This document shows positions 1 to 11,756 of a stretch of 64,000 nucleotides of DNA, one piece after another. The first letter of the stretch is position 1. The number at the start of each line of letters is the position of its first letter. Source of the DNA: Moringa oleifera (taxonomy: Eukaryota; Streptophyta; Magnoliopsida; Brassicales; Moringaceae). The translations under genes and the position numbers were made by a program. The DNA lies in assembly GCA_021397835.1 (NCBI GenBank), contig JAJFZO010000235.1:248001-312000 (forward strand), in the 5' to 3' direction. The notes under the pieces are model-generated. The model was not told where the DNA came from and made no database searches. It worked only from the letters and a program-made list of their open reading frames with translations.

Positions 1-227
1 TTATATTATAGTTATATCTGTCGTGCGATAAACGTAGATATGATGATAACCATTCTATTGGATGATAATTTTTGATGCTCAACGCACGATATATATTTGC
101 AAAGATGATTTATAATTAACTGTATGTATGTGGCCATTCAAATGCCAAGATTGTTAAGAAAAAATTTTAGAAGTTTCATTGCTTAGGTATTATTATAATG
201 CACATTACAAGAAAACAAATTTTTTAT

Positions 228-560
228 GACGGGCAATGCCTGTCCTAAAAAGCTTTTTATGACAGTCAGAAAACTGTCATTATAAGTGATGTCTTAGAAA
301 CTTTAAGACAGTCTAAAAGAGCGTCATTAATTTTTGACGATTTTTAATCGTCATTAAAAAGTTAAAATATTAATGACGGTTTGTAATTGACCATCATAAA
401 AAACTTATGATGATCCATAATAGACCGTCGTAAAATATGTTGATGATATCATGATAGTCTTTGTGACCGTCATTAAAAAAAATTTAATTATCAATGGTTT
501 TTGTGAATAACAGAAATGTGTACTTTTTATGATGATTTTTATGACCGTCATAAAAAATAT
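228..560. repeat. Subterminal repeats of the CACTA element
   Basis: Repeated short motifs in both orientations, for example TTTATGACAGTC, AACTGTCAT, GACCATCATAAA, GACCGTCGTAAA and GACCGTCATAAA, lie just inside the left terminus. Dense, diverged, bidirectional 10-12-bp motifs next to the terminus are the hallmark of CACTA subterminal regions, where the TNPA-type protein binds. Confidence 0.7.
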
Positions 561-1574
561 TTATGTTTTATTATATATTTTTTATTAATTAATCATAAAA
601 TTTTTTTATAATTTTTGTAAATTAATTAACGTTTGTTATTTTTTTTGCAATTATAGTCAAACAATACAAAAATATCAAACAAAAATATTACATATATTTA
701 TAACTACAACTATTGTCATTTTATAAAATAAAATAATATTAAGTATAAAAAATAAATAAAATATCTACAAATTAAATTGCACAATTGTCATTTTCACTGC
801 TCCGTTCTACCATTACATCAAAAAATACCCAGTGCATTAGATGTGTCACTCCTGCAATAGTTATAGAAAAGATGCATTATTATATAAGCTCTATTTACCA
901 CATAATTAATTTACATATCAAAATAAATAAACAATTGCAATAAAGCTTGAAAATCAAATATAATAAAAGGTTGGGAATGCATCTAGATGTAAAAAATATA
1001 ACTTCTTGTAATCGAGAAGGTATATATTAATCATAATATGCAATTTCTTATTCTAGTTCCCTACATCTAGGCATCAAAAGTGTAATTTCTTGTAATGCAA
1101 CGGTAAGTGTAAAAATTAACTGATTATGAACACGTTTTTTTTTTTCATATGCATGTTTGAATATTTTTTCTTATTTTTTACTTTACCAACTGCTTGAAGA
1201 TGACATTTACATAATTCTCAATAGAATTAACAAAGAACTCAATAGAATTAGTAGATGGCTCAATGAATAGATTGAGTAGACCATTCAATGAATAGAATTA
1301 GTTCATCATACTTGAATTTAACCAAGACAAACAACACACAATTAAAATACACTATTAATGAGCTAACAAGGATTACATACCTGGCTATGATAGTAACTTT
1401 TGTACATGCATAGCCCATTCACCACATACTTCATCAATTTCTTTATTACTATATGTATCCTTATCATTGAACTTTAAGATTAAAACACAAAAGAAGATAA
1501 TATAATCAATTTGATATTATTTATAAATACAAAATATTTAATATGTAAATAAAATAAATAATTTGACCTTCTCA

Positions 1575-3850
1575 CAAAGAATTTTTGAATCTTCAATTAT
1601 TTCCTTCATAAATTGAAGTACAGAATAGTCATATTCTATACCACCTTTTTGAATCAGTGCCTATATAAGTAGAAATATAATCAGTAACACATATTATTTT
1701 TAATATTATTAATAATGAAAAAACAAAATGAACTCGCTTGAATTCGTTGCCATGTAATATTTGATCTCACACGAAACATTTGAAAACTAATAAACATTTG
1801 AAAATATGTAGTATTTAGAAGTAATAATGAAACCAATAAACAAAAGACATAAAGTAAAACTTGTACTCACATGGTCATAATTTTTTTAAGATCAGGTCCT
1901 ACTTCATGACCCAAAGAATCTAAATGATACACTATTCATGATGCCATATCAATAACCATTAATTCCCAATGAAATCTATTCATAATAAGAAAAATGAAAG
2001 ATGATAAATAGCCAAATGGGATATGTCTTGGTAAAGCAATTAAGATAGAAATTTCTTACTTTGGATTGTAAGGCATGAAAAGAATTTGGTTTGAATGTGC
2101 TTTTTTTAACCACTCAGCAATATGTCCTGCTTTATCTTTTAACCTACTTTCATTGTTTAGTCCACCAGAGAGTGAGACAATCACAGGATTGATGAAGCCA
2201 AATTGTTTCAACTGTTTCGTATCCTTCAAATTAGCATGTAGATATCTGAAATTAAACAACCTAAAAGTTAAATCATATAAATATAGATATTGAAATAAAC
2301 TGATATTGAAATTCTGTCTCACCTGATATACAGACAAATGCTAGTTCTTCCCAATTCTTTTTTTATCAATCATGATAGAGCAATCTTCTGAGCCAATATA
2401 GCAATAAAATGGACAGCAAAAAACATCATCATCAAATCTTACTCTAACTTGATTTCGCATATTAATCTCATGTGTACCAACAATGACTCACTCTCGCAAC
2501 TAAGCAACAACTGAACCGAATGCAGAAAAAAAAACATTAATCAATCCACCATCGGGGTTTAAGCAAGGTAATTGTGCATCACCATGAATAGCTACATTCA
2601 CTATCATCAGAACATCACTAGCAAATAGTGGATGCTATGGATCATCTGATTGGGAGTATGATCCATGTACATAACCCCACTTGCTATTGTGTAGCCTGTT
2701 GACTAAATTAACATCTAACATGGCTCACACTACAATGATTCAAAAAACAAAGTTACGTTGTTAATATTACAAACATCATATCTACTCTGATTAACATGTA
2801 ACATACTTTGTTGCTGTATGGTACAAGTGCTAATGGTGCAATTGGCATAGGTGATTAAGGTGTTGGATATTCTTTTTCCTCTAGTAATCTAGCCATATTG
2901 TTGTCAGCTTTACTTGAATGAATTTGCATTGTAGATTTTTCTAGTTGGACTGAGTTTTGCTTGCTATAATGTTCGTCCAAATTTCTCTATACCCTCACCA
3001 TCTCTGTCAACTAATGTTGATTCAATTGCATATGTTGAGTGTCACTAAACTTTTTGGCCTTTCTAAAATATGATGTGATAGTCACCCCAGATCCTTGACC
3101 TCTAACACATCCGAGGTGCTCAAGTGTACCAAGAGCTTTCGTGAGCACATCTTCTAGACCATAAGGTGCAAATTTACCTTGCGTGCTTCATGTCATCAAC
3201 TCATTTTACAATATTATGATAAAATTAGTCAATGAACATGAAGTTTATTACTAGAAAAAAAAGTTTAATTATACTTACAATTTTTTCCCCACACTGTCGG
3301 CATGCATCATTTATATAGTCTCTTTTTATTCTGCAGCGAAGCCTTTCACAGCAAGGCACGATCAATTTGTTCATTGCTACCCAATACTTATTTTTTTTTA
3401 AAATATAAAGAGTAAACATGTTGGAATTTTAAAATGTACAGTTAAATGAATATATTATGAATCAGTAACATAATAAATGAAAAATAACTTGCAAGTTCAC
3501 TCTCTAGCCCTACAAATCCCTTTTTAGTTGGACAATGGTCGTACACATTCTGTTTTTCTTTTCTCTTTTGTTGTAAGACCAATATAGATGAACATTTGGA
3601 AAAAATTGTATAAACAAGAACATTACTAACTATAAATGCATACTTGAAACTTTTGTTTATTAGACGAGAGTTCACAAAATCCTACCATACCTTAGGATCT
3701 ATGACAGTGCTATATTCTTTAGGTAGAAATGACAAAAATTCCAAGTTATCCATATGAAGGAATATATGCTTTGATGTAAGATAGGTCTTGAAGTTCCTCC
3801 ATTTGTTTGTAGCAGACTGAAGCAGCTACCTCTTCATATTCGCATCAATA
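1575..3850 (-). pseudogene. Ptta/En/Spm transposon protein remnant with Ulp1-like C48 protease domain
   Basis: The remnant reads from high to low coordinates. Near 3770-3815 WRNFKTYLTSK and near 3495-3560 YDHCPTKKGFVGLESELA match the plant transposase Ptta/En/Spm (Transposase_24) region. Near 3085-3180 LTKALGTLEHLG is a motif usual in the same proteins. Near 2056-2115 EWLKKAHSNQILFMPYNP runs into FHWELMVIDM and then VYHLDSLGHEVGPDL (about 1885-1970), the His and Asp blocks of Ulp1-type cysteine proteases. The join is an 84-bp putative intron with GT-AG ends (1976-2059), and the frame is kept across it (YNPK|FHW). The Cys block near 1590-1640 reads IEYDYSVLQFMKEII, where relatives have ECGYYVM-like sequence, so the nucleophile appears to be Tyr (1631-1633). 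Several in-frame stops are present. Such proteases occur in many plant CACTA elements. It is not functional. Confidence 0.75.
1976..2059 (-). other. Probable intron in the C48 protease remnant
   Basis: On the minus strand this 84-bp segment starts GTAAGAAAT and ends AATAG. Removing it joins ...YNPK to FHWELMVIDM in one frame, exactly as in contiguous relatives of this protease family. The segment is AT-rich, as plant introns are. Confidence 0.6.
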
Positions 3851-4289
3851 TCATACATCCCCTATAATGTATTATAAAAAATCGCATTAGTATAAATCAA
3901 ATTAATTAGCAATAATCTAATTGAAAAGCAATATTTTGTATTTTATTTTACTTACCGATATTGTCTACCAAATCTTATTTTTCATTTCACTGCTTATTGA
4001 GTGCCAATTCGTGACATTTATTGGCACCATGTTACGTACGACCACCCTAACATAGCTATTGAACTAGGTGCCATTCCTCCCAGTTGGTTAACCTTTATCA
4101 TTTACCTCAACCATGAGCTTAACATCGGAAGTACGACTCTTGATTATTGTAGGTATGCTGGTGATGCCTCATTTTTCGGCCCTTAAAAGCCCTCACTTGA
4201 GTGTTTGGAAGGATCCATCAAATTTGTAAACAAAATAACATATGGTTAACATCATATCTGCAAAACATGATATAACATGATAAAACTAC

Positions 4290-5680
4290 TTGTCTTGTTT
4301 GAAAAGCTAATATAAACTGATCATTTTTGCGTCGAATCTGACTGAGATCAACTAGTATAACTCCTAGATCATCAACTTTGACATCGCTTCTATTTTTAAT
4401 CTAATCACATTTGAAAACTAGAACTTTAAACATTGTTTAGTCTAGTTCCCATATTTCTTGTAACTCTATAACATGACAAATCACCGTACGCTAGATTTTC
4501 ATCCTTAGCACTAGAGATTTGCATGGTGTTGGCAACTAAAGTGACAACACCATTTTGATGAATCCTTGGGTTATCTCGCTGCATTGTCTAAAATCGACAA
4601 CCATTAATGATATGTTTAGGATACTTGATTACTGTAGATCGAGAACCATGGGCAATCCATCGTAGGGTTGATGAGACACTATGATAGGACAATAAAAGTT
4701 CATTGTCAATCTATATCATAAAATATATTAGATGAATCATATTAGAAATAGATTTAATGTCTAGACAAGTTACCAATTGCTTAAGGTTTGGCTCTATTCA
4801 TCATGTAACCATTTGAGTCATTTTGACTTAATGGAATTATTGACCCTTAATTGATTTAAATGCTCATGACATATTAAGAATAAATCATCAAACAATAATT
4901 AAAATATTATTTGATATTTCAACCAATAATGAGTTGTAAAATTTACCTTATATTTGGTTAAACTTCGCTCGTATTTATCAAAACATACAAGTGAGTTTGA
5001 TGAAAGTGAACATTGTCAATCTTCTCAACACTTCCACTAGTTAAAGCTTTTCATTTTGAGTTGAGTGATGGAATACATTCTTCCATAGAGGAATCCAAAT
5101 AACATCCATAGCAGATAAATAATCCATGCAGAATTCTAATGCCTCCTCTATAATGTACGACTCAACAATACTACCTTTAAGTCTATTATGATTTCAAATA
5201 TAACCCTTTAACACTTTCATATATCTTTCAAATGGGTACATCCATCATAAGTACACGAGACCACATAATTTTACTTCTTTGATAAGATAAATAGTGAGAT
5301 GGACCATAATATCAAAGAAGCTAGGAGGAAAGTACTTCTCAAGCAAACAAAGTATTGTCACAAGTTTGTTTTTGATTCCATCCAACTTTGACACATCCAC
5401 CACCTTTTAACACAACATATTGAAAAACATACAAAGTCTAATAAGAGCATATTTAACATGTTTGGCCAACACACCTCACAAAGTAATAGGTAAAAGTTGT
5501 TGAATCAAGATGTGACAATCAAGCGACTCCAACCCATACAGTTTCAAGTCTTCCATGGATACTAGATTTGTAATGTTCAAAGAATACCTGTCTAGCACCT
5601 TAATGTCACCCAAAACTTTACAAAATTTCCTTTTTTCATCCCTAGACAAAGTATAGCATGTAGGCACTAAAAATGTACAA
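4290..5680 (-). pseudogene. TNP2-like CACTA transposase, C-terminal remnant (DUF4218-DUF4216 region)
   Basis: The minus strand from 5667 reads CYTLSRDEKRKFCKVLGD and then LVSMEDLKLYGLESLDCH, the conserved stretch just before the DUF4218 domain of tnp2-family transposases. EKYFPPSFFDIMVHLT follows at 5293-5340, and KEVKLCGLVYL then WMYPFERY at 5221-5280. The DUF4216 part lies at about 4290-4460, with EIWELD, KVDDLGVILVDLSQI and KNDQFILAFQTRQ. In-frame stops include TGA at 5245-5247, where relatives usually have Arg (CGA to TGA), and two TAG/TAA stops around 4400-4440. The catalytic N-terminal half (Transposase_21) is absent beyond 5680, so the gene is truncated. It lies upstream of the Ptta-like remnant in transcription order, the normal TNPD-TNPA order of CACTA elements. 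Confidence 0.8.
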
Positions 5681-5699
5681 TTACCGCGAACTTGTTATT

Positions 5700-6297
5700 A
5701 CTTTGAATGTTCATATATTTTTATTCCAAACATATATGTTTTTTTATATTGTCTTTGATACCAATGTTGAGGATAAGAATGTCCAAAAGTAATCTATAGA
5801 TAAATGCAGCGAGCTTAGAAAGGGCACAGGTATAAGCTACATGGTTAATTTAAAGAAATTAGATGAAAGGATGACCCATTTAAGGCTAAGAATAAGAGCC
5901 ATAAGGACACTAACCAAGAAGATTGGGATTACTTTTATGATCTTTAGGCAAATCCTTTTTTTTTTTTTTGGGTAATTCTTATAATTATTTTTTTATGATT
6001 TAATTTTTTATTAATTAAAATATATAGTTATTGGTGAATTGTTAACTTTTAAAGGAATATCACAGAATAATGCTAACTCTCATGCAAAAGCAAAGTGAGA
6101 ATCTAAAAACGGTATGAAGAGTACAATGCTCCATCAGATTGTTTGTGGAGCTAACTTGGATGCTCTAACAGGACATATTGAGATGCAGTGTCTTCGACAT
6201 CAACATTCTAAACACGATTGGTCATCTGCAAAGCTAAAGGCTAAATATGTAAGCATATTTTCTATAGAAAGTGTATTTGAGTTTGAGTGTTAATATC
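5700..6297. other. Transposon-flanking segment, possible plus-strand transposase scrap
   Basis: No confident gene. On the plus strand 5895-5940 reads roughly NKSHKDTNQEDWDYFYDL and about 6062-6250 could encode a fragment with NSHAKAK. Both loosely resemble the middle of Ptta/TNPA proteins but with frame breaks. A separate plus-strand transposon fragment is possible but weakly supported. Confidence 0.25.
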
Positions 6298-6703
6298 AAG
6301 TATATAACATTGCTACGAAATGCTATAACACGTAATATGTGTTGGTCTGGGAGATGATGTAAATGATGCTTTAAATCTACGGCACTGAATAAATAGATGA
6401 AATATTTCTATAACATGAAATGTATTTTAGACCATCAGATAATTTGAATGATGCTTCATGTCCATGATAGTAGATTTATAGAAAGAATCAATATGAAGTA
6501 TATGATATTGCTAAGAAATACCATAATATGAAATGTTTGTTAATTTGGGAGATGATTTAAATGATACTTCATGTCAATGACATTGAATTTAAAAATGTAA
6601 TCATTAGAAATTATATAATGTTGCTAGGAAATTTTATAACATAGAATGTGTATTGGTTTGGAAAATAACTTAAATACACTTCACCTCCATAAACACTGAA
6701 TTT

Positions 6704-7788
6704 CACTACAACAAAATAACCTTTTATTCACAGTTTTAAATGACTTTTGTTTACAGTTCTAAAACTGTGGACTATTTCAATGTGAATAAAAGTCGGTTAG
6801 AATAGTTCACAGTTCTAAAACTGTGAATAAAACATACTTTAGTTCACAGTTCATTAATGTTTTATTCACAGTTCTAGAACTGTGAATAAAACTCTACTAG
6901 TTCACTATTCATTAAAGTTTTCTTCACCCAGATCTAGAACCCTTTACCCAGATCTAGAACTCCCAGCCCAGATCTGGAACCCCTCACTCAGGAACTCCTA
7001 TCCCAGATTCGGGATACCATACATCTAAATCTGGGACCTTAATAAACATTTTGAACCCTAGAACAAATCTAAAATTTCGATGAAAGTAAAATCATGCACA
7101 TATCTAGAATCCCAATGAAAGGAGAATCACATCCAGATTTGAGCTTAAAACTAATTAAACTAAAAGCAAAAAATTAAAGAACAATAATTTTTACATTTTA
7201 ACAAAGAAGATAAGCACATAATTTTGGGAGAAAGGATTAAACTTACCAAGAAAAAGAGATGAGATTCAAGCTGCCAGTTGTGGAACCCAAAAGCAAGCAG
7301 AACCACGCACACTCTTAATCCCTTCATTACAAATAGTTAGGCTGATCGGAGTCTAGTTTGCACATCTAGAACTTGGGGAGGCTATCCTCATAGTATGCAC
7401 TTCTTACCTAATATTTACCACCTGAAGAATCAATGAAGTTTATCCTGAGCAAGTGGAGTAAAAGAATGAATGAAGTTTATCAATCTTTCTGGAGAAGATG
7501 TAGGACTTTTATTCACAGTTGTAGCCATAACTGTGAATAAAGACTTTTACTCACAGTTATGGCTACAACTGTGAATAAAAGTTTCGAATTCTTTTGAACT
7601 TTTATTCACAGTTATGGTAAAACTGTGAATAAAAGATAACTTTTGTTCACAGTTATAAACATAACTGTGAACAAAAATGCCTTTATTCACAGTTTTAATA
7701 ACAACTGTGAATAAATCCTCTTTTATTCACTGTTGTTATTAAAACTGCGAACTATTTAGTGTAAACTAATCCTATTTTTGTCGTAGTG
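6704..7788. mobile_element. Complete non-autonomous CACTA-type MITE, 1085 bp, TSD TTT
   Basis: The left terminus is CACTACAACAAAATAA. The right terminus read on the minus strand is CACTACGACAAAAATA. Both sides are flanked by TTT (6701-6703 and 7789-7791), the 3-bp target duplication usual for CACTA elements. Both subterminal regions are built of repeated TTTATTCACAGTT / AACTGTGAATAAA motifs (6721-6900 and 7508-7755), many paired into local inverted repeats. The interior has no coding capacity. It includes a short ~18-20-bp tandem repeat with the core CCCAGATCTAGAACC at about 6927-6990. It is inserted in the ~112-bp tandem repeat. Confidence 0.9.
6927..6995. repeat. Short tandem repeat inside the MITE
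   Basis: Three to four copies of a ~19-bp unit with the core CCCAGATCTAGAACC, the last ones diverged (CCCAGATCTGGAACCCC). It is typical internal filler of non-autonomous CACTA elements. Confidence 0.6.
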
Positions 7789-7855
7789 TTTATAGTTGTA
7801 GTAATTATAAAGTATATAATATTGCTAGAAAAATACTTTAACATGGAATGTTATC

Positions 7856-10800
7856 GATCGATTGAACCTCTTGGTATTTTGACTTTATAGGAAAGAGACC
7901 TCACTCAAATCAATTAGTTGGTTATTGATTAATATTTGTGTAGTCTTCGTCTCTAATTTAAATTTTGAATTATGTTTTTTTCTATAGGAACAAATGATAA
8001 TGATAAGGAAAGATAAGCCTCTGCATAAAATGAGTGATAAAGATATCTTAAAGAAGTTCCTTAAATTACAATCTGTCTGCTTGTTTGCTAGTGCATTTTC
8101 AGGACAACATGCACTAATAAGCAATCAAGTCATCCTACCCACAATCAATTGCTTGAATATTTGAATCACTATAAGTCACAAGTGTAAGAGCTCTAGGGAG
8201 ATGTAAACATGCTACTACAAGTATTGATTGAGAAGAATCTTATGCCTCTTTCACCCATCCACATGTACAATTGGATCGTAGTTCAAGACGATTTTATCTC
8301 CGTCCATCCCACATAGACACATCTTGCTTTAGCCCTTTACTTCATTCTAATGAGAAAGAGCTTGGTGACAAGACTTAGTAATATATGTTTGACGTATTAC
8401 TTAGGTTACTTTATGATTTTATAGTCATTTTATCATTTATGATTTTTGAGTTCTTTTTCTTTATATATGTTTAAACTATTTGTTTTGTTAGATGTTGCAA
8501 CAATTGCACTTTTAAATATAAAATTTCAATTTTCATACAGATAATATGTTTTTTAAACATACATGAAAATCATTATTTCACACGAATATTATTTTTTATA
8601 TTATTGCCTACACATAATATGTTTGTGTATTCTTCTTCCATTTGTTATTGATGTAGCTTCATTTCTCTCATTTATTCTTCATGGTTGACTTGATTATAGA
8701 AGCGATTCTCTAAAATTTCATGTTTTCTTTTTCTATTTCTTATAAGACTTCGCCTTTCTTCTTCAACTCTTTGTGTATCACAAGTTTTCATTCATGAAGA
8801 AGTTTCTTTCTTCTCTCAGACTTGCTTTTTCTTGAATAAGTTGTTGTATTTAGCCATCATTCTTTAGTTTTAACCTTTGTGTGTAGGAGCATTTTACTTC
8901 TTTTATTTCAGATTTGGCTTCTTTCCTTTCTTTTTAAGCCTTCTTGACTATTTCTTCTTGGATCTGGACTTCATATCTTAAGGCTCTTATCTCTTGCTAT
9001 CACTTAAACTTTTTGGTCCCATGATTCTCTCTCTTTTTGAAAACACTAAATTTTAATTTGCTTTAACTTGGTGAGAGAAGTTTTAATCAAGGATAACCAA
9101 GTAGTGACACTAAATCTTTAGTTCTGTTATTTGTCTAAGTAGTATATTTTGTTATAGCACTATCTACCCATTTACTCTTTGACATTAGATAAGGTTTCCC
9201 TCGGGCTTGTCTAATTTTTTTCTATTTTTTATTACCTGGATGTTAAGTATTTTCCCATGTATTTGGTTATGGCTTTTAACCAAGTAAGGAGTAAAGGAAT
9301 TCCCCACAATTGGTATCCTTGTTCGATCCTTCTTTAGTGTCCCAAAGATCTTAAAGTTTCTGCTAATATCATCGAGACTAGGTTTACATCGTGAAGATAT
9401 GCTATCAAAAAATTTATTATTGAAATCTCCATTTGACCTTGTACATTGAAGAATATCAATATTCCATAGATTACCAATGCTAGAATGTAACTTCCTAATT
9501 AATCTGATATAAGGTCTTGAATATAAAGGAAAAGAGCTTTTGCACTACATAACTGATTATTCCCCTATGATAGATAGCCTTCTCAACTTCACTTTTATTG
9601 ATCCCCAAGAGGTTCCCTAGTTGCTTCTCAACCCTTATCTTCTTTTTGTGCATATTCAATTTGAGTGGCTCTACTTGTTACAACCCTGAAAAGGTAGTAT
9701 ACTCTTCTAGGGTTGGCACTAGGTAGTACTCTCTAAGGTGAAGTAATAGACAGTCGCTCTAATTAATGACTAGCTCCTTTACTAAAGCTATGACGAAGTG
9801 CCCTACAGATCCATACCCATCTTTGAATTTTTTGTCAGTCTTTTTTATCCATCATCTCTCATAATGAGGTTATTCCTTCCAATTCGTTTTTCTTTGTCAC
9901 TAATTTAACCTTAAAGGATAGCTCTATTTTAAAACTGGTTCTCAAATAATATCCTTTTCAAATGATTCTTTTTTTGACCAAAATAAGTTCTCTTTTGATT
10001 TAATGAGAACTAGGGAAGTGGTCATGTTTCCAGCAAGTTAATATAGGAATGTATAAAAAAAAATGAATTTCTAGCTGAGATGAGATGAAATACAATAATC
10101 TATAATTATCTATGTCTTAATCGAGTTTATAATCTTTAATCCTAACCATGGATTTACCTTAGGTTTAATAAATGTTATGGTCATGTAGGGGAAGGCAAGC
10201 TTTTAGAGGTTTCCAATTTCTCCTTAATGGATGAATGAGTGCTTCATAAAATGTTGTTGATATCATGCTAGTGAATATATGTTCAGATTAACAACAGATC
10301 CAAGGTTTAATCTAAGTGAAATACTTCACCAGTTTTGCAAAGGAGAGGTTTTCTCTCAAAAACATGGCTACACATATTTATCCTAAAGGCGAACCTTGGG
10401 TCTAAAGCTTATGTTATGCTTTGTGGTGCCTGCTATGTTATGAGTAATTTATTAAAACAATTAAAACATAGCAAATAAGAAATTGAGGTAATACAACATA
10501 AACCAGGAAAAGAAATAAAAAAAAAAGGCTTGACTCTTTTAGGACGAGAAGTTCTTAGTTTAATCCCCAGTGGAATCTCAGTTATCATAATCAGAGATTT
10601 AAGCAAGGAAACCTACGACATGAGAAAAGAAAAAATTCACCACCAATTTTTTTAATTATGATGGCTACTATCATAAAGTAAAGCTGATTGGTTGAAAAAG
10701 CTTAAGAATCGGGTTCTGGAGTCTATTATGTTCAGCAAAGGATTAACATCCCTAAAATGCTCATAATTGGTATAATTTTTATTTTTTTAAAAACATATTT

Positions 10801-11756
10801 TTAAGTGTATTTTGGTCAAGATGCATAAGATTTCATACATATTACATCTTGATATATCAAAAAAAAAAAAAAAAGGGAGAAGAAAAGAGTTTTCACTTGC
10901 TTACCCTCTTGTACCTTTAAAATAAAGGGTTAAAACATACATTACTCTTGTTGTAGTGAAAATAAGTTTTTTATAGTAAAAACTATCATAAAGTAAGTTA
11001 TCTATTCTATACCAAGATCATTCAACATTTGTATAACTTAAATAGATGAACACATATAATTTAACAAAAATTTTGATGATATTTAACTTAGCCCAAAGTA
11101 ATTTTATTAAAAAAATATGAATATGATACAAGGTAATGTTAGAAGAAATCAATACGTCTTGAAGTCCCTTACTTTTTCTATAGTATTTTTCCTTTTTCTT
11201 TAAGCATATATGAGTAAAAGATGAACAATTTCAAAGGAAATTCTTATGGAAGATAGAAAATTTAAATGATAAATGAAAGCTACCATGGGATTTTTAACAG
11301 AATTCTTGAGAGAGTTTTATTAATTGCGTGCACGATCATGAATCTTTTCGCGTAACTAGTAAATCTGTATTTGTGTCCATCTACAACTAAAAATTTGCCT
11401 CTATTTATAAGGATTATCTAGTGCAAGTTAGCATCAAATGATAAACGATGGATTACACCTCATTGCTCCTAAAAACTTAGCAGAGTCTATCTTTGTGGGG
11501 TCTATTGTATTGGAGTGAGATTCTTTTGAGTCATTTTCATCAATTTTAATTTTGTTATGACACTCTTTTAGCTTCTTTTGAGTTCAGTAACACTATCATT
11601 CATCAAATCAGACTTAATCATCATAATTAGAAGATATTTTTAGTCTACTTCTGCATTTCATCATCTTTTATGTGATTATCAATTCAAATTTCATTGAATT
11701 TAGCAAAAATTCGAATTAGATTAGGACTGCAAACTCTCTTGATTGCACAACCTTTA
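7856..11756. other. AT-rich sequence without recognisable gene
   Basis: About 3.9 kb in which I see no supported gene, RNA or terminal repeat. Short minus-strand frames around 8690-9000 would encode charged, Lys/Glu-rich coiled-coil-like peptide. About 9500-9650 on the minus strand reads KKIRVEKQLGNLLGINKSEVEKAIYH before a stop. These may be remnants of a transposon or captured host gene, but I cannot assign a family. A-runs occur near 10503-10526 and 10859-10874. Confidence 0.4.

Larger units (their letters stand above)
201..5700 (-). mobile_element. Degenerate CACTA (En/Spm) transposon, genes on minus strand
   Basis: The left end at 201 reads CACATTACAAGAAAAC, close to the common plant CACTA terminus CACTACAAGAAAA. 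It is followed at about 228-560 by many short direct and inverted copies of a motif like ATGACGGTC / GACCGTCAT, as expected for subterminal transposase-binding repeats. The interior carries two minus-strand coding remnants typical of this superfamily, one TNP2-like and one Ptta/TNPA-like with a C48 protease domain, so 201 is the element's 3' end. I could not find a matching right terminus (a TTTTCTTGTAGTG-like end). The right limit of 5700 is only where recognisable transposase stops. 560-1560 is AT-rich with no recognisable coding sequence. The element is certainly inactive, because of stops, truncation and loss of the transposase N-terminal part. Confidence 0.75.
6298..7855. repeat. ~112-bp diverged tandem repeat interrupted by a MITE
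   Basis: Diverged copies of a unit beginning AAGTATATAACATTGCTA recur at about 6298, 6496, 6608 and 7809, with a further degenerate copy near 6395. Conserved inner words are TAACATGAAATGT, GGGAGATGATTTAAATGAT and CTTCATGTC. The spacing is about 112 bp between 6496 and 6608. The last interval is 1201 bp, but falls to 113 bp when the inserted element at 6704-7788 and one target duplication are removed. No function is evident. Confidence 0.75.

Noticed and set aside
2075..2293. Plus-strand 72-codon frame
   Set aside because: Shadow of the minus-strand transposon protease remnant, which shows recognisable motifs in its own frame.
4001..4186. Plus-strand 61-codon frame between the two transposase remnants
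   Set aside because: No family resemblance, and it lies within a minus-strand transposon.
7856..11756. Possible plant mobile-domain or coiled-coil gene on the minus strand (about 8690-9650)
   Set aside because: Only short, interrupted Lys/Glu-rich frames. No domain motif is clear enough to name.
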